A stretch of 64,000 nucleotides of DNA from Nocardia alba NBRC 108234 (GTDB taxonomy: Bacteria > Actinomycetota > Actinomycetes > Mycobacteriales > Mycobacteriaceae). Every line of letters begins with the position of its first letter. Position 1 is the stretch's first letter. The translations under genes and the position numbers were made by a program. Positions 52,899 through 60,593 of the stretch are shown piece by piece. The notes beneath the pieces were generated by a model. That model did no database searches, had not been told where the DNA came from, and saw only the letters and a list, made by a program, of their open reading frames with translations. Location of the stretch: positions 18,075-82,074 of the forward strand of contig NZ_BDAX01000039.1 of NCBI RefSeq assembly GCF_001612665.1. The letters are read 5' to 3'.

Positions 52899-52904
52899 TA
52901 GGCT
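52899..52904 (+). promoter_or_regulatory. -10 box of a probable leaderless pyk mRNA
   Basis: TAGGCT ends seven bases before GTG 52912. The rest of the gap (52702-52898) shows nothing recognisable. Confidence 0.55.
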
Positions 52905-52911
52905 GGGGACC

Positions 52912-54330
52912 GTGATGCGACGGACGAAGATTGTGTGCACTCTGGGGCCGGCCACTGCTACCCAGGATCGTATTCGTGAGCTCGTCGAAAGCGGCATGGA
53001 TGTGGCCCGGCTGAACTTCAGCCACGGCGACCACGCCGACCACGCCGACAACTACAAGATGGTCCGCGCGGCCTCGGACGAGACCGGCCGCGCCGTCGGC
53101 ATTCTCGCCGACCTGCAGGGCCCCAAGATCCGCCTCGGCCGCTTCGCCGAGGGCAAGACCGTCTGGGCCAACGGCGAACAGGTGCGGATCACCGTCGACG
53201 AGGTCGACGGCACCCACGACCGGGTCTCGACCACCTACAAGGAGCTCGCGCAGGACGCCAAGGCCGGTGACCGGCTGCTCGTCGACGACGGCAAGGTCGG
53301 CCTCACGGTGGAATCGGTGGAGGGCAACGACGTCGTCTGCCGGGTCACCGAGGGCGGCCCGGTGAGCAACAACAAGGGCTTGTCGCTGCCCGGCATGAAC
53401 GTCTCGGTGCCTGCCCTGTCCGAGAAGGACGTCGCCGACCTCGAATTCGCCCTCGAACTGGGCGTCGACTTCATCGCGCTGTCGTTCGTGCGTTCGCCGT
53501 CCGATATCGAGCTCGTGCACGACATCATGGATCGGGTCGGTCGCCGGGTCCCGGTGATCGCCAAGCTGGAGAAGCCGGAGGCGATCGAGAACCTCGAGGC
53601 GATCGTGCTGGCCTTCGACGCGGTGATGGTCGCCCGCGGTGACCTGGGCGTCGAGCTGCCGCTCGAGCAGGTGCCGCTGGTGCAGAAGCGCGCGATCCAG
53701 ATGGCGCGCGAGAACGCCAAGCCGGTCATCGTGGCCACCCAGATGCTCGAATCGATGATCGAGAACTCGCGCCCGACCCGCGCGGAAGCCTCCGATGTCG
53801 CCAACGCGGTGCTCGACGGCGCCGACGCGGTGATGCTGTCGGGCGAGACCTCGGTCGGCGCGTGGCCGATCGACGCGGTGCGCACCATGGCCCGGATCGT
53901 GACCGCGGTCGAGTCCGAGACGTCGCGGGTACCACCCCTGACCCACGTGCCGCGCACCAAGCGCGGCGTGATCTCCTACGCCGCTCGCGATATCGGTGAG
54001 CGGCTCAACGCCAAGGCGCTCGTGGCGTTCACCCAGTCCGGTGACACCGTGCGTCGCCTGGCCCGCCTGCACACCCCGCTGCCGCTGCTGGCGTTCACCC
54101 CGATGCCGGAGGTCCGCAGCCAGCTCACGCTGACCTGGGGCACCGAGACGTTCATCGTGCCCATGGTGGACACCACCGACGCGATGATCCACCAGGTGGA
54201 TCAGGCGCTATTGTCGCTGGAGCGCTACCGCAAGGGTGACCTGGTGGTCATCGTCGCCGGTTCCCCTCCGGGTACCGTCGGTTCCACCAACCTGATCCAT
54301 GTGCACCGCATCGGCGAAGAGGACCACTGA
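52912..54330 (+). CDS. pyk: Pyruvate kinase
   Basis: 472 residues; GTG 52912 or ATG 52915. Transfers phosphate from phosphoenolpyruvate to ADP, the last glycolytic step. RTKIVCTLGPAT, GMDVARLNFSHGDHADH, ILADLQGPKIRLGRF, VIAKLEKPEAIENL (catalytic Lys), DAVMVARGDLGVELPLEQVPLVQK, VIVATQMLESMIENSRPTRAEASDVANAVLDGADAVMLSGETSVG are all present. The C-terminal domain keeps the ISYAARDIGERL block. No FBP-site extension is evident. tesB begins two bases after its stop, as in mycobacteria. Confidence 0.98.
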   Translation: MMRRTKIVCTLGPATATQDRIRELVESGMDVARLNFSHGDHADHADNYKMVRAASDETGRAVGILADLQGPKIRLGRFAEGKTVWANGEQVRITVDEVDGTHDRVSTTYKELAQDAKAGDRLLVDDGKVGLTVESVEGNDVVCRVTEGGPVSNNKGLSLPGMNVSVPALSEKDVADLEFALELGVDFIALSFVRSPSDIELVHDIMDRVGRRVPVIAKLEKPEAIENLEAIVLAFDAVMVARGDLGVELPLEQVPLVQKRAIQMARENAKPVIVATQMLESMIENSRPTRAEASDVANAVLDGADAVMLSGETSVGAWPIDAVRTMARIVTAVESETSRVPPLTHVPRTKRGVISYAARDIGERLNAKALVAFTQSGDTVRRLARLHTPLPLLAFTPMPEVRSQLTLTWGTETFIVPMVDTTDAMIHQVDQALLSLERYRKGDLVVIVAGSPPGTVGSTNLIHVHRIGEEDH

Positions 54331-54332
54331 TA

Positions 54333-55232
54333 GTGAGCAGTTCGATCGACATCGAGACCACGCAGGGCGAGCCGACACCCGATCTCCGGGTGTTGCTCGA
54401 CCTGCTCGACCTCGAGTCGATCGGCGAGGACGTCTTCGTGGGCAACCACCCGGAGAAGGTCTGGAGCCGCACCTTCGGCGGGCAGCTGGTGTCGCAGGCG
54501 ATCGTCGCCGCCGGGCGGACGGCGGGGGATCGGCCGCTGCACGCGATCAACGCGCATTTCGTGCGCGGCGGCGACGTGAAGAAGCCGATCGAATACCACG
54601 TGGAGCGCCACCGTGACGGCCGCGCGCTCGCCAACCGAACGGTGACAGCCAGCCAGGACGGTCAGGAACTGTTCGTCATGCTGGCCGCTTTCCAGGACTG
54701 GGGCAAGGGCCTCGAGCACGCGCACGAGGGCCCGGACGTGCCGGATCCGGAAACCCTGCCCCGGGTGGAGGAGAGCTTCGTCGGCTTCGAGGACAAGCTC
54801 GAGATGTTCATCAAGGCGCCGCACCCCATCGACATGCGCTACACCAATGATCCGTCGTGGATCCTCAAGGGCACCGGCGAGAAGCTCAACCACAACCGGG
54901 TCTGGATGCGCACCGACGGCGCGCTGCCGGATGATCCACTGCTGCACGTGGCCGCGCTGGGCTACTCCTCCGACACCACCGTGCTCGATTCGATCATCAC
55001 CACCCACGGTTTGTCGTGGGGGCTGGACCGGATTCTCGCGGCGACGGTGAATCACTCGATGTGGTTCCATCGCCCGTTCCGGTTCGACGACTGGGTGCTC
55101 TACGCCACCGAGTCGCCGGTCGCGGCCGGCTCGCGTGGCTTGGCGACGGGCCGGTTCTATTCGCGCACAGGCGAATTGCTGGCCACGACCGTGCAGGAAG
55201 GCGTCATCCGGCATTTCCCGGCGCGCCGCTGA
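54333..55232 (+). CDS. tesB: Acyl-CoA thioesterase II TesB
   Basis: 299 residues from GTG 54333, two bases after pyk. A double hot-dog fold hydrolysing acyl-CoA. VWSRTFGGQLVSQAIVAAGRTAGDRPLHAINAHFVRGGDVKKPIEYHVERHRDGRALANRTVTASQDGQELFVMLAAFQ is the N-terminal hot dog. HVAALGYSSDTTVLDSI and LAATVNHSMWFHRPFRFDDWVLYATESPVAAGSRGLATGRFYSRTGELLATTVQEGVIR form the second, with the Asp/Gln/Thr triad positions (D of YSSD, T of LATG region, Q of VQEG). The pykA-tesB1 pair is conserved in mycobacteria. Confidence 0.95.
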   Translation: MSSSIDIETTQGEPTPDLRVLLDLLDLESIGEDVFVGNHPEKVWSRTFGGQLVSQAIVAAGRTAGDRPLHAINAHFVRGGDVKKPIEYHVERHRDGRALANRTVTASQDGQELFVMLAAFQDWGKGLEHAHEGPDVPDPETLPRVEESFVGFEDKLEMFIKAPHPIDMRYTNDPSWILKGTGEKLNHNRVWMRTDGALPDDPLLHVAALGYSSDTTVLDSIITTHGLSWGLDRILAATVNHSMWFHRPFRFDDWVLYATESPVAAGSRGLATGRFYSRTGELLATTVQEGVIRHFPARR

Positions 55233-55260
55233 GCGCCGCGGTGTCGCCGCGCTGGGCAAC

Positions 55261-55683
55261 TCAACGCAGCTCGTGGTCGAGTTCCGGGGCGACGACGTCG
55301 GTGCGCTGATGCGCGCACAGGGTGAAGGGCACGCCGTGGGTGTGGTGCGGCGGGGCCGCGCCGTAGACGGCCAGCGCCAGTCCGCGCTCGAGGTCGGCGA
55401 TGTCGGCGTCGGTGAGATCGGCCGGCTCGCCGACCAGACTCAGCGCGATCTCGTAGGTGCGCTCCGCGCCCGGCTCGAGGCCGGGAAAGCTACCGCGCCA
55501 CTGTGATTCGAGGTCGTGATGAACCGGATCGCTCGCGTCGACGGGCATCGTGAACCGCCAGGCGTAGACATCGCGCTCGTGTACGTGGTCGTCGAGGACC
55601 GTCCGGACACTGGCGACGATGCGGTCGAGGATCTCCGGCGTCACATACACATGGAGCGAAACATCCGAAATGCGTTTCGGCAA
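55261..55683 (-). CDS. Hypothetical protein
   Basis: 140 residues, apparently from a TTG at 55683. No domain is recognised. It is acidic and His-rich at the end (APPHHTHGVPFTLCAHQRTDVV), with no signal peptide or membrane helix. The middle (YAWRFTMPVDASDPVHHDLESQWRGSFPGLEPGAERTYEIALSLVG) has alternating hydrophobic residues like a beta-sheet domain. Codon use matches the neighbourhood and the frame is well formed, so it is likely real. It converges with tesB (28-base gap). Confidence 0.6.
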   Translation of the reverse strand: MPKRISDVSLHVYVTPEILDRIVASVRTVLDDHVHERDVYAWRFTMPVDASDPVHHDLESQWRGSFPGLEPGAERTYEIALSLVGEPADLTDADIADLERGLALAVYGAAPPHHTHGVPFTLCAHQRTDVVAPELDHELR

Positions 55684-55778
55684 GTCTGTCGTCCCGTCGT
55701 GTGTCGAACCTGCAGGGGGTAACCATCCACGTCCGCGCCGAAGTCTAATGCCTGCGCGCCGTGGCGAACAGCCCTGTT

Positions 55779-56402
55779 TCAGCGCCCGCGCTGTGCGGCG
55801 AGGAATGCCGACAGCGGACGGCCGGGTCCACCGGGGCCGATCACGAGGCCGGGGCGATCACTGCCGTCGGAGAGTTTCGTCTGCTCGTGTGGGGCGAGCG
55901 CGCCGAGTACGGGGAACAGTAAATCGGCGATCCGGTCGCCGACCTCCAGGAACGCCGCGGGCGAAAGGCCGATCGGGTCGGCGATGTTCTCGCGGCCGAC
56001 ATAGGCCAGGTTATTGCGCGCGTGGTGCAGTGCGGCAATCGATTTCGCACCGGTGACCTTGGCGATGCGATGTGCCTCGGCGAGGGTGAAGGTGCGCGGG
56101 GCGATCCCGAAGGCCAATTCGCCGACCTGGTCGCGTAGGGAATCGGTCATCGTCAGCACCAGATCGGCGCGATCGACCATCTCCGGCTTGAGCTTTCGGG
56201 CTTTGAAGCCGTAGGTGTTCCCGCCGAGGCCGACGATGGTCTCGGCGGCCATCGGGTCGGGGGGAAAGCCGACCAGGGCCCTGGTGCCCGCGCTCTCCGC
56301 GGTGAGGCCGGGCAGGCCGTGATCCGCCGCGAACGCCCGGGTGAGCCGTTCGGCGATCACCGACCGGCAGACATTGGAGTTGCAGACGAACAGCACGTGC
56401 AT
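55779..56402 (-). CDS. Low-molecular-weight protein tyrosine phosphatase-like protein
   Basis: 207 residues. The P-loop CNSNVCRS lies at residues 7-14 (Cys7 and Arg13 of C-x5-R), just after the beta strand MHVLFV. TAESAGTRAL is the usual next strand. The acid Asp of LMW phosphatases (DP near the C-terminus) may be Asp in ENIADPIGLSP. Arsenate-reductase relatives share this fold. A non-canonical tail of 45 residues (SDGSDRPGLVIGPGGPGRPLSAFLAAQRGR) follows. Possible roles are phosphotyrosine signalling or envelope-polymer control; substrate unknown. Confidence 0.85.
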   Translation of the reverse strand: MHVLFVCNSNVCRSVIAERLTRAFAADHGLPGLTAESAGTRALVGFPPDPMAAETIVGLGGNTYGFKARKLKPEMVDRADLVLTMTDSLRDQVGELAFGIAPRTFTLAEAHRIAKVTGAKSIAALHHARNNLAYVGRENIADPIGLSPAAFLEVGDRIADLLFPVLGALAPHEQTKLSDGSDRPGLVIGPGGPGRPLSAFLAAQRGR

Positions 56403-56587
56403 ACCGACACCGTAATCGGGTCGATTGTCACGGAGTAGGCCGGAATTGTAACCATCACAAACGTGGTACTACTTATTCACCTTTCGGTTGAACGCTGTAC
56501 ATCATTCACGACGCGCAAATCTGTTGTGTGTGACCGTGATACCCGCGAGATAGGAGCAGGAAACCTCGGAGTGATATGTGTCGGTCG

Positions 56588-57097
56588 TCACTTTTTATCG
56601 TCGTAATAATTCGATTCGGAAATAACCGGTGGCACGGTCGGTGGGGTGCCGTGCACACGGCCCCTGGTGGAGAACATCGGGCCGCGCGCGGAGACGACGG
56701 GCGCGAACGCCGCCAGTCCCGTCGCGGCGGACATGTCGTCGTAGACCGCGTCGATGCCGCCGCGCCGGAAGTAGGCCTCGTGCCAGAAGCCGGTGCCGCC
56801 GGAATCGCGCAGGAATTCGCCCCACCACTGCCGGTGCGGGTCCGAGCGCGTCCAGCGCTCCAGCGAATCCAGATCGCGCCAGTACTGCCGGGCGCCCCAA
56901 TGCGGCGGAAACATCGACCAGACGATGTCCTCGTGCCGCAGCAACCCGTCGGGCCGGTCGAGGTGTGAGCGATACAACTTCGGTCCGACGCCGAGCAGCC
57001 GCAGCATGCCGCGCGGGGTGCGCACCCGCATCCCCAGCAGGATCATCACCAGGTCGGGGTAGTCATCCAGGTCGACCGTAGTTCTGTGCACACGCAT
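56588..57097 (-). CDS. DUF4188 domain protein (monooxygenase-like dimeric barrel)
   Basis: 169 residues from ATG 57097, with GGAAGGGG upstream. RTTVDLDDYPDLVMILLGMRVRTPRGMLRLLGVGPKLYRSHLDRPDGLLRHEDIVWSMFPPHWGARQYWRDLDSLERWTRSDPHRQWW is a clear DUF4188 signature, a ferredoxin-like barrel related to the YdhR/monooxygenase group. The end (VIGES-like ISESNYYDDKK) is short. The function is not established. It lies just before the tRNA-Leu gene on the opposite strand. Confidence 0.85.
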   Translation of the reverse strand: MRVHRTTVDLDDYPDLVMILLGMRVRTPRGMLRLLGVGPKLYRSHLDRPDGLLRHEDIVWSMFPPHWGARQYWRDLDSLERWTRSDPHRQWWGEFLRDSGGTGFWHEAYFRRGGIDAVYDDMSAATGLAAFAPVVSARGPMFSTRGRVHGTPPTVPPVISESNYYDDKK

Positions 57098-57192
57098 GAT
57101 CGCAGCCCCTTCCAAGGTGCTCTTTCGGGGTACTACGTGGCACGCGGACGTCCGGTTCGACCGGCGGTTCGCTTCCCGGCGCGCCGAGACGC

Positions 57193-57198
57193 TATAGT
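57193..57198 (+). promoter_or_regulatory. -10 box of the tRNA-Leu gene
   Basis: TATAGT, one change from the TATAAT consensus, ends 11 bases before the tRNA 5' end at 57210. No clear -35 is visible. Confidence 0.65.
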
Positions 57199-57209
57199 GA
57201 CCGCGGTGC

Positions 57210-57296
57210 GCCGGGTTGGCGGAACTGGCAGACGCGACGGTCTCAAAAACCGTTGTCCGGAAGGACGTGTGGGTTCGAGTCCCACACTCGGCACCA
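57210..57296 (+). tRNA. tRNA-Leu (CAA)
   Basis: 87 bases including an encoded CCA. The acceptor GCCGGGT pairs with ACTCGGC (one G-U). The D-arm lies in TGGCGGAACTGGCAGACGCG. The anticodon stem ACGGT/ACCGT encloses the loop CTCAAAA, anticodon CAA for UUG. A long variable arm (GTTGTCCGGAAGGACGT) marks the class II leucine type, and the T-arm reads GTGGGTTCGAGTCCCAC. A coding frame passes through it, which is a shadow. Confidence 0.95.
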
Positions 57297-57446
57297 CGGC
57301 GGAAGCGCGGCGAAGGCAGCCGCGCTCCGCGGGGGAGTATCCGGCCCAGGGTGTGCGCGCATTCTGCGCGGAGGCGAAAAGGTACTCTTTACATCGCCGG
57401 TCGTGGTGTGATGCGACAGGCATCGGAATCCAGAGGGGTCGAACCT

Positions 57447-58058
57447 ATGAGCACGAATGCAGCCGGCGCTACGCGTGAGGCCGCGGCCAAGCGGGTCGTC
57501 GTCGCCGAGGATGAGGCCTTGATCCGGATGGACCTGGTCGAGATGCTCAAAGAAGAGGGTTACGACGTCGTCGGTGAAGCGGGCGACGGTCAGCAGGCCG
57601 TGGAGCTCGCCGAGGAACTGCGCCCCGATCTGGTCATCATGGACGTGAAGATGCCGCGCCGTGACGGCATCGACGCGGCCGCCGAGATCGCGTCGAAACG
57701 TGTTGCGCCCGTGGTGATCCTGACCGCGTTCAGTCAGCGCGACCTGGTGGAGCGCGCGCGTGACGCCGGTGCGATGGCCTATCTCGTGAAGCCGTTCACG
57801 AAATCCGATCTGGTTCCCGCGATCGAACTCGCGGCCAGTCGTTTCCATGAAATCACCGCGCTGGAAACCGAAGTCGCGAACCTCTCGGACCGTTTGGAGA
57901 CACGCAAACTGGTCGAGCGGGCCAAGGGCGTGCTCATGCAGACGCAGGGGCTCTCGGAGCCGCAGGCGTTCAAATGGATTCAGCGCACCGCGATGGATCG
58001 CCGCACGACCATGAAGGCCGTCGCCGAGGTCGTGCTGGAGAACCTCACTCCGCAGTGA
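57447..58058 (+). CDS. pdtaR: ANTAR-domain response regulator PdtaR
   Basis: 203 residues from ATG 57447. Receiver domain 14-130: acidic pair ED at 21-22, phosphoacceptor Asp66 in DLVIMDVKMPRRDG, Thr in ILTAFS and Lys115 in YLVKPF. A coiled linker (ITALETEVANLSDRLETRKLVERAKGVLM) joins an ANTAR RNA-binding domain (about 138-197, AKGVLMQTQGLSEPQAFKWIQRTAMDRRTTMKAVAEVVL). ANTAR proteins antiterminate by binding paired hexaloop hairpins. The orthologue Rv1626 pairs with the kinase PdtaS, not in this window. The gap 57297-57446 shows no hairpin pair of its own. Confidence 0.95.
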   Translation: MSTNAAGATREAAAKRVVVAEDEALIRMDLVEMLKEEGYDVVGEAGDGQQAVELAEELRPDLVIMDVKMPRRDGIDAAAEIASKRVAPVVILTAFSQRDLVERARDAGAMAYLVKPFTKSDLVPAIELAASRFHEITALETEVANLSDRLETRKLVERAKGVLMQTQGLSEPQAFKWIQRTAMDRRTTMKAVAEVVLENLTPQ

Positions 58059-58259
58059 CGCGCTTCGGCACTTCGAACAGGCCGGAAGCCGTAAATGTTT
58101 ACGCAAGCGAAACAATAATGTGAACTATTGCTGGACAAGAGGCGTCCGACATGATGCGAATGTGATGCGGATCTAACAAAGCGGCGATATGTTCTCTGCG
58201 GGCTGAACGTGGTCGGCCCCCTCGGTGAACCCGAGGAGCACAGGACATAGAGGTGAGAC

Positions 58260-59483
58260 GTGCTCAGTTCGACATGGCGCAGTCGGTCGACGCGGGGAGT
58301 TCTGGTAATCGGAGCTGCCGCGTCGTTGGTGTTGTCCGGATGCAGTGACAAGTCGTCAGACGGCGGCGGTGGCGGCAACACCGATCTCTCCATCCAGTCG
58401 GTCGTTCAGCTCGACACCGCGGGCAAGGCCGTCGCCACCACCGACGCCGGTGCCGCCGCGGACCCCGCGGGCGATGGCAAGGCCAAGTGCGCGCCACTGA
58501 CTCTCGGCATGGCGGGCCCGCTGACCGGCGGCAACGCCGCCCTCGGCATCAACATCATCATGGGCGTGAAGCTCGCGCTCGACCAGCACAACAAGGCCAA
58601 CCCGGATTGTCAGGTCTCGGTGAAGCAGTTCGACACCGAGGGCAAGCCGCAGATCGCCAGCCAGGTGATCCCGACGATCGTCGCCGACCCGAACATCGTG
58701 GCGCTGGTCGGCCCGACCTTCTCGGGCGAGACCAAGGCGACCGGCCAAATCCTCAGTGAGGCAGGCATGCCCACGCTGACGGCGTCGGCCACGAACCCCA
58801 CGCTGACCCAGAACGGCTGGAAGACCTTCTTCCGCGGCCTGGGTAACGACAACTCGCAGGGCCCGGCGGTCGCGAACTACCTGACCGGCGAGAAGGGCTT
58901 CAAGAAGATCTGCGTCGTGCAGGACAACACCGATTACGGTGCCGGTCTGGCGCAGGCGTTCATCACCGCCGCGGGCCCCGCGGCCGACGCCTCCTGCGGG
59001 ACGAGCGTCAAGGAAGGCGACAAGGACTTCTCGGCAGCGGTGTCCAAGCTGTCGGCGGCCAAGCCCGACGCCATCTTCTACGCCGGCTACTACGCCGAGG
59101 CGGCCCCGTTCGTGCAGCAGCTGCGTTCCGGCGGCGTGACCGCGGCCTTCGTATCCGCCGACGGCAGCAACGATCCCGAGTTCGTCCGTCAGGCCGGTTC
59201 CTCGTCCAAGGACGCGCTGCTGTCGTGCCCGTGCAGCCCGGCGCCGGAGAAGTTCGCCGCTGATTACAAGGCGCTCAACGGCCAGGCGCCCGGCGTGTAC
59301 TCCGTCGAGGGCTACGACCTGACCACGATCCTGCTCAAGGGCATCGACGCGGGCAAGGTCACCCGTGCCGAGCTGGTCGACTACGTCCGCAACTACAACG
59401 GCACCGGTGTCGCCCGCCAGTACAAGTGGGGCGAGACCGGCGAGCTGGCCAACATCCAGATCTGGATGTACCAGGTCAAGTAG
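58260..59483 (+). CDS. Branched-chain amino-acid-type ABC transporter, substrate-binding lipoprotein (LivK-like), system 2
   Basis: 407 residues from GTG 58260. Lipobox LVLSGC, lipidated Cys28, then a Gly-rich linker. The mature domain starts LTLGMAGPLTGGNAALGINIIMGVKLALDQHNKANPDCQVSVKQFDTEGKPQIASQVIP, a classical Leu/Ile/Val-receptor N-terminus; VALVGPTFSGETKATGQILSEAGMPTLTASATNPTLT and GVYSVEGYDLTTILLKGIDAG support it. It heads the second importer operon; a strong hairpin follows the stop. A branched-chain amino acid is the likely ligand for this typical form, but it is not proven. Confidence 0.94.
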   Translation: MLSSTWRSRSTRGVLVIGAAASLVLSGCSDKSSDGGGGGNTDLSIQSVVQLDTAGKAVATTDAGAAADPAGDGKAKCAPLTLGMAGPLTGGNAALGINIIMGVKLALDQHNKANPDCQVSVKQFDTEGKPQIASQVIPTIVADPNIVALVGPTFSGETKATGQILSEAGMPTLTASATNPTLTQNGWKTFFRGLGNDNSQGPAVANYLTGEKGFKKICVVQDNTDYGAGLAQAFITAAGPAADASCGTSVKEGDKDFSAAVSKLSAAKPDAIFYAGYYAEAAPFVQQLRSGGVTAAFVSADGSNDPEFVRQAGSSSKDALLSCPCSPAPEKFAADYKALNGQAPGVYSVEGYDLTTILLKGIDAGKVTRAELVDYVRNYNGTGVARQYKWGETGELANIQIWMYQVK

Positions 59484-59500
59484 TTCCGATGACGTGTGCA

Positions 59501-59534
59501 GCGGTGCGCGTGGCTGTGCTGCCACGCGCACCGC
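59501..59534 (+). terminator. Intra-operon hairpin after the system 2 receptor gene
   Basis: GCGGTGCGCGTGG (59501-59513) and its exact complement (59522-59534) form a 13-bp perfect stem with an 8-base loop, between the receptor gene and livH. Without a U-tract it may be a partial terminator or a 3' stabiliser that gives more receptor than permease mRNA, as is known for other binding-protein operons. Confidence 0.75.
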
Positions 59535-59555
59535 GCGCCTGACGCGAGAGTAACC

Positions 59556-60593
59556 ATGACATCAGCGGCTTCGCTCGGTGTGACCCTGTTGTCCCAGGGG
59601 TCCATCGATTTCAACATTTCCGGGGTGATCGACCAGTTCTGGAAACTGACCGTGGACGGTCTCACCTACGGCTCGATCTACGCCCTGGTGGCGGTCGGCT
59701 ACACGCTGGTCTACGGGGTGCTCCGACTGATCAACTTCGCCCACTCCGAGATCTTCATGCTCGGCATGTTCGGCACCTACGTGGGACTGGAGCTGCTCGG
59801 CTTCGCGCCCAGCGGCAACGTGTATTCCCAGGGCGTGCTGCTGACCGTCGTCTACCTCGGCCTGGCGATGCTGTTCGGCATGGCGGTCTCCGGCATCGCG
59901 GCGGTGGGGCTCGAACGAGTCGCCTACCGGCCGCTGCGCAAGCGTGGCGCGAAACCGCTGGCCTTCCTGATCACCGCGATCGGGATGTCGTTCGTGATCC
60001 AGGAGTTCGTGCACTACATCCTGCCCAAGATCAAGCCGGGTCTCGGCGGTTCCAATGCCCAGACCGGTATCCGGCTGGTGGAGCCGAAGGTGCAGTTCAC
60101 CTTCCTCGGCGCGCAGGTCACCAATGTGGCGCTGGTGATCATCGCCGCGGCCGTGGTGCTCGCGATCACCACCGAAATCGTCATCAACAGAACCACCTTC
60201 GGCCGCGCCATCCGCGCGGTCGCCCAGGACCCCGACACCGCCACCCTGATGGGTGTCTCGCGCGAGCGGGTCATCGTGCTCACGTTCCTCATCGGCGGTC
60301 TGCTGGCAGGCGCGGCCGCCATGCTGTACACGCTCTACATTCCCACCGGCATCATCTTCTCCGGCGGTTTCATCCTCGGTATCAAGGCGTTCAGCGCCGC
60401 GGTGCTCGGCGGCATCGGCAACCTGCGCGGCGCGCTGCTCGGCGGGTTGATCCTGGGCGTCGCCGAGCAGTACGGGCAGATCCTGTTCGGCACCGAATGG
60501 CGTGACGTGGTCGCGTTCGTGCTGCTGGTGACCGTGCTGATGTTCCGGCCGACCGGCATCCTCGGCGAGAGCCTGGGGAGGGCACGCGCATGA
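59556..60593 (+). CDS. Liv-type ABC transporter permease LivH, system 2
   Basis: 345 residues from ATG 59556; the in-frame extension to 59496 runs into the hairpin and is rejected. LTYGSIYALVAVGYTLVYGVLRLINFAHSEIFMLGMFGTYVGLELLG is the LivH opening (INFAHSE). RTTFGRAIRAVAQDPDTATLMGVSRERV is the ATPase-contact loop, and GIKAFSAAVLGGIGNLRGALLGGLILGVAEQYGQILFGTEWRDVVAFVLLVTVLMFRPTGILGE the end. About eight membrane helices. The stop overlaps livM (ATGA). Confidence 0.95.
   Translation: MTSAASLGVTLLSQGSIDFNISGVIDQFWKLTVDGLTYGSIYALVAVGYTLVYGVLRLINFAHSEIFMLGMFGTYVGLELLGFAPSGNVYSQGVLLTVVYLGLAMLFGMAVSGIAAVGLERVAYRPLRKRGAKPLAFLITAIGMSFVIQEFVHYILPKIKPGLGGSNAQTGIRLVEPKVQFTFLGAQVTNVALVIIAAAVVLAITTEIVINRTTFGRAIRAVAQDPDTATLMGVSRERVIVLTFLIGGLLAGAAAMLYTLYIPTGIIFSGGFILGIKAFSAAVLGGIGNLRGALLGGLILGVAEQYGQILFGTEWRDVVAFVLLVTVLMFRPTGILGESLGRARA

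Noticed and set aside
57216..57446. Extension of pdtaR upstream through the tRNA-Leu gene
   Set aside because: A coding start inside a tRNA is implausible, and the receiver domain begins at the ATG 57447 with a purine-rich site upstream.
58059..58259. Riboswitch or T-box upstream of the second receptor gene
   Set aside because: Only a short 6-bp hairpin and AT-rich promoter-like sequence are visible; no known riboswitch core could be matched.
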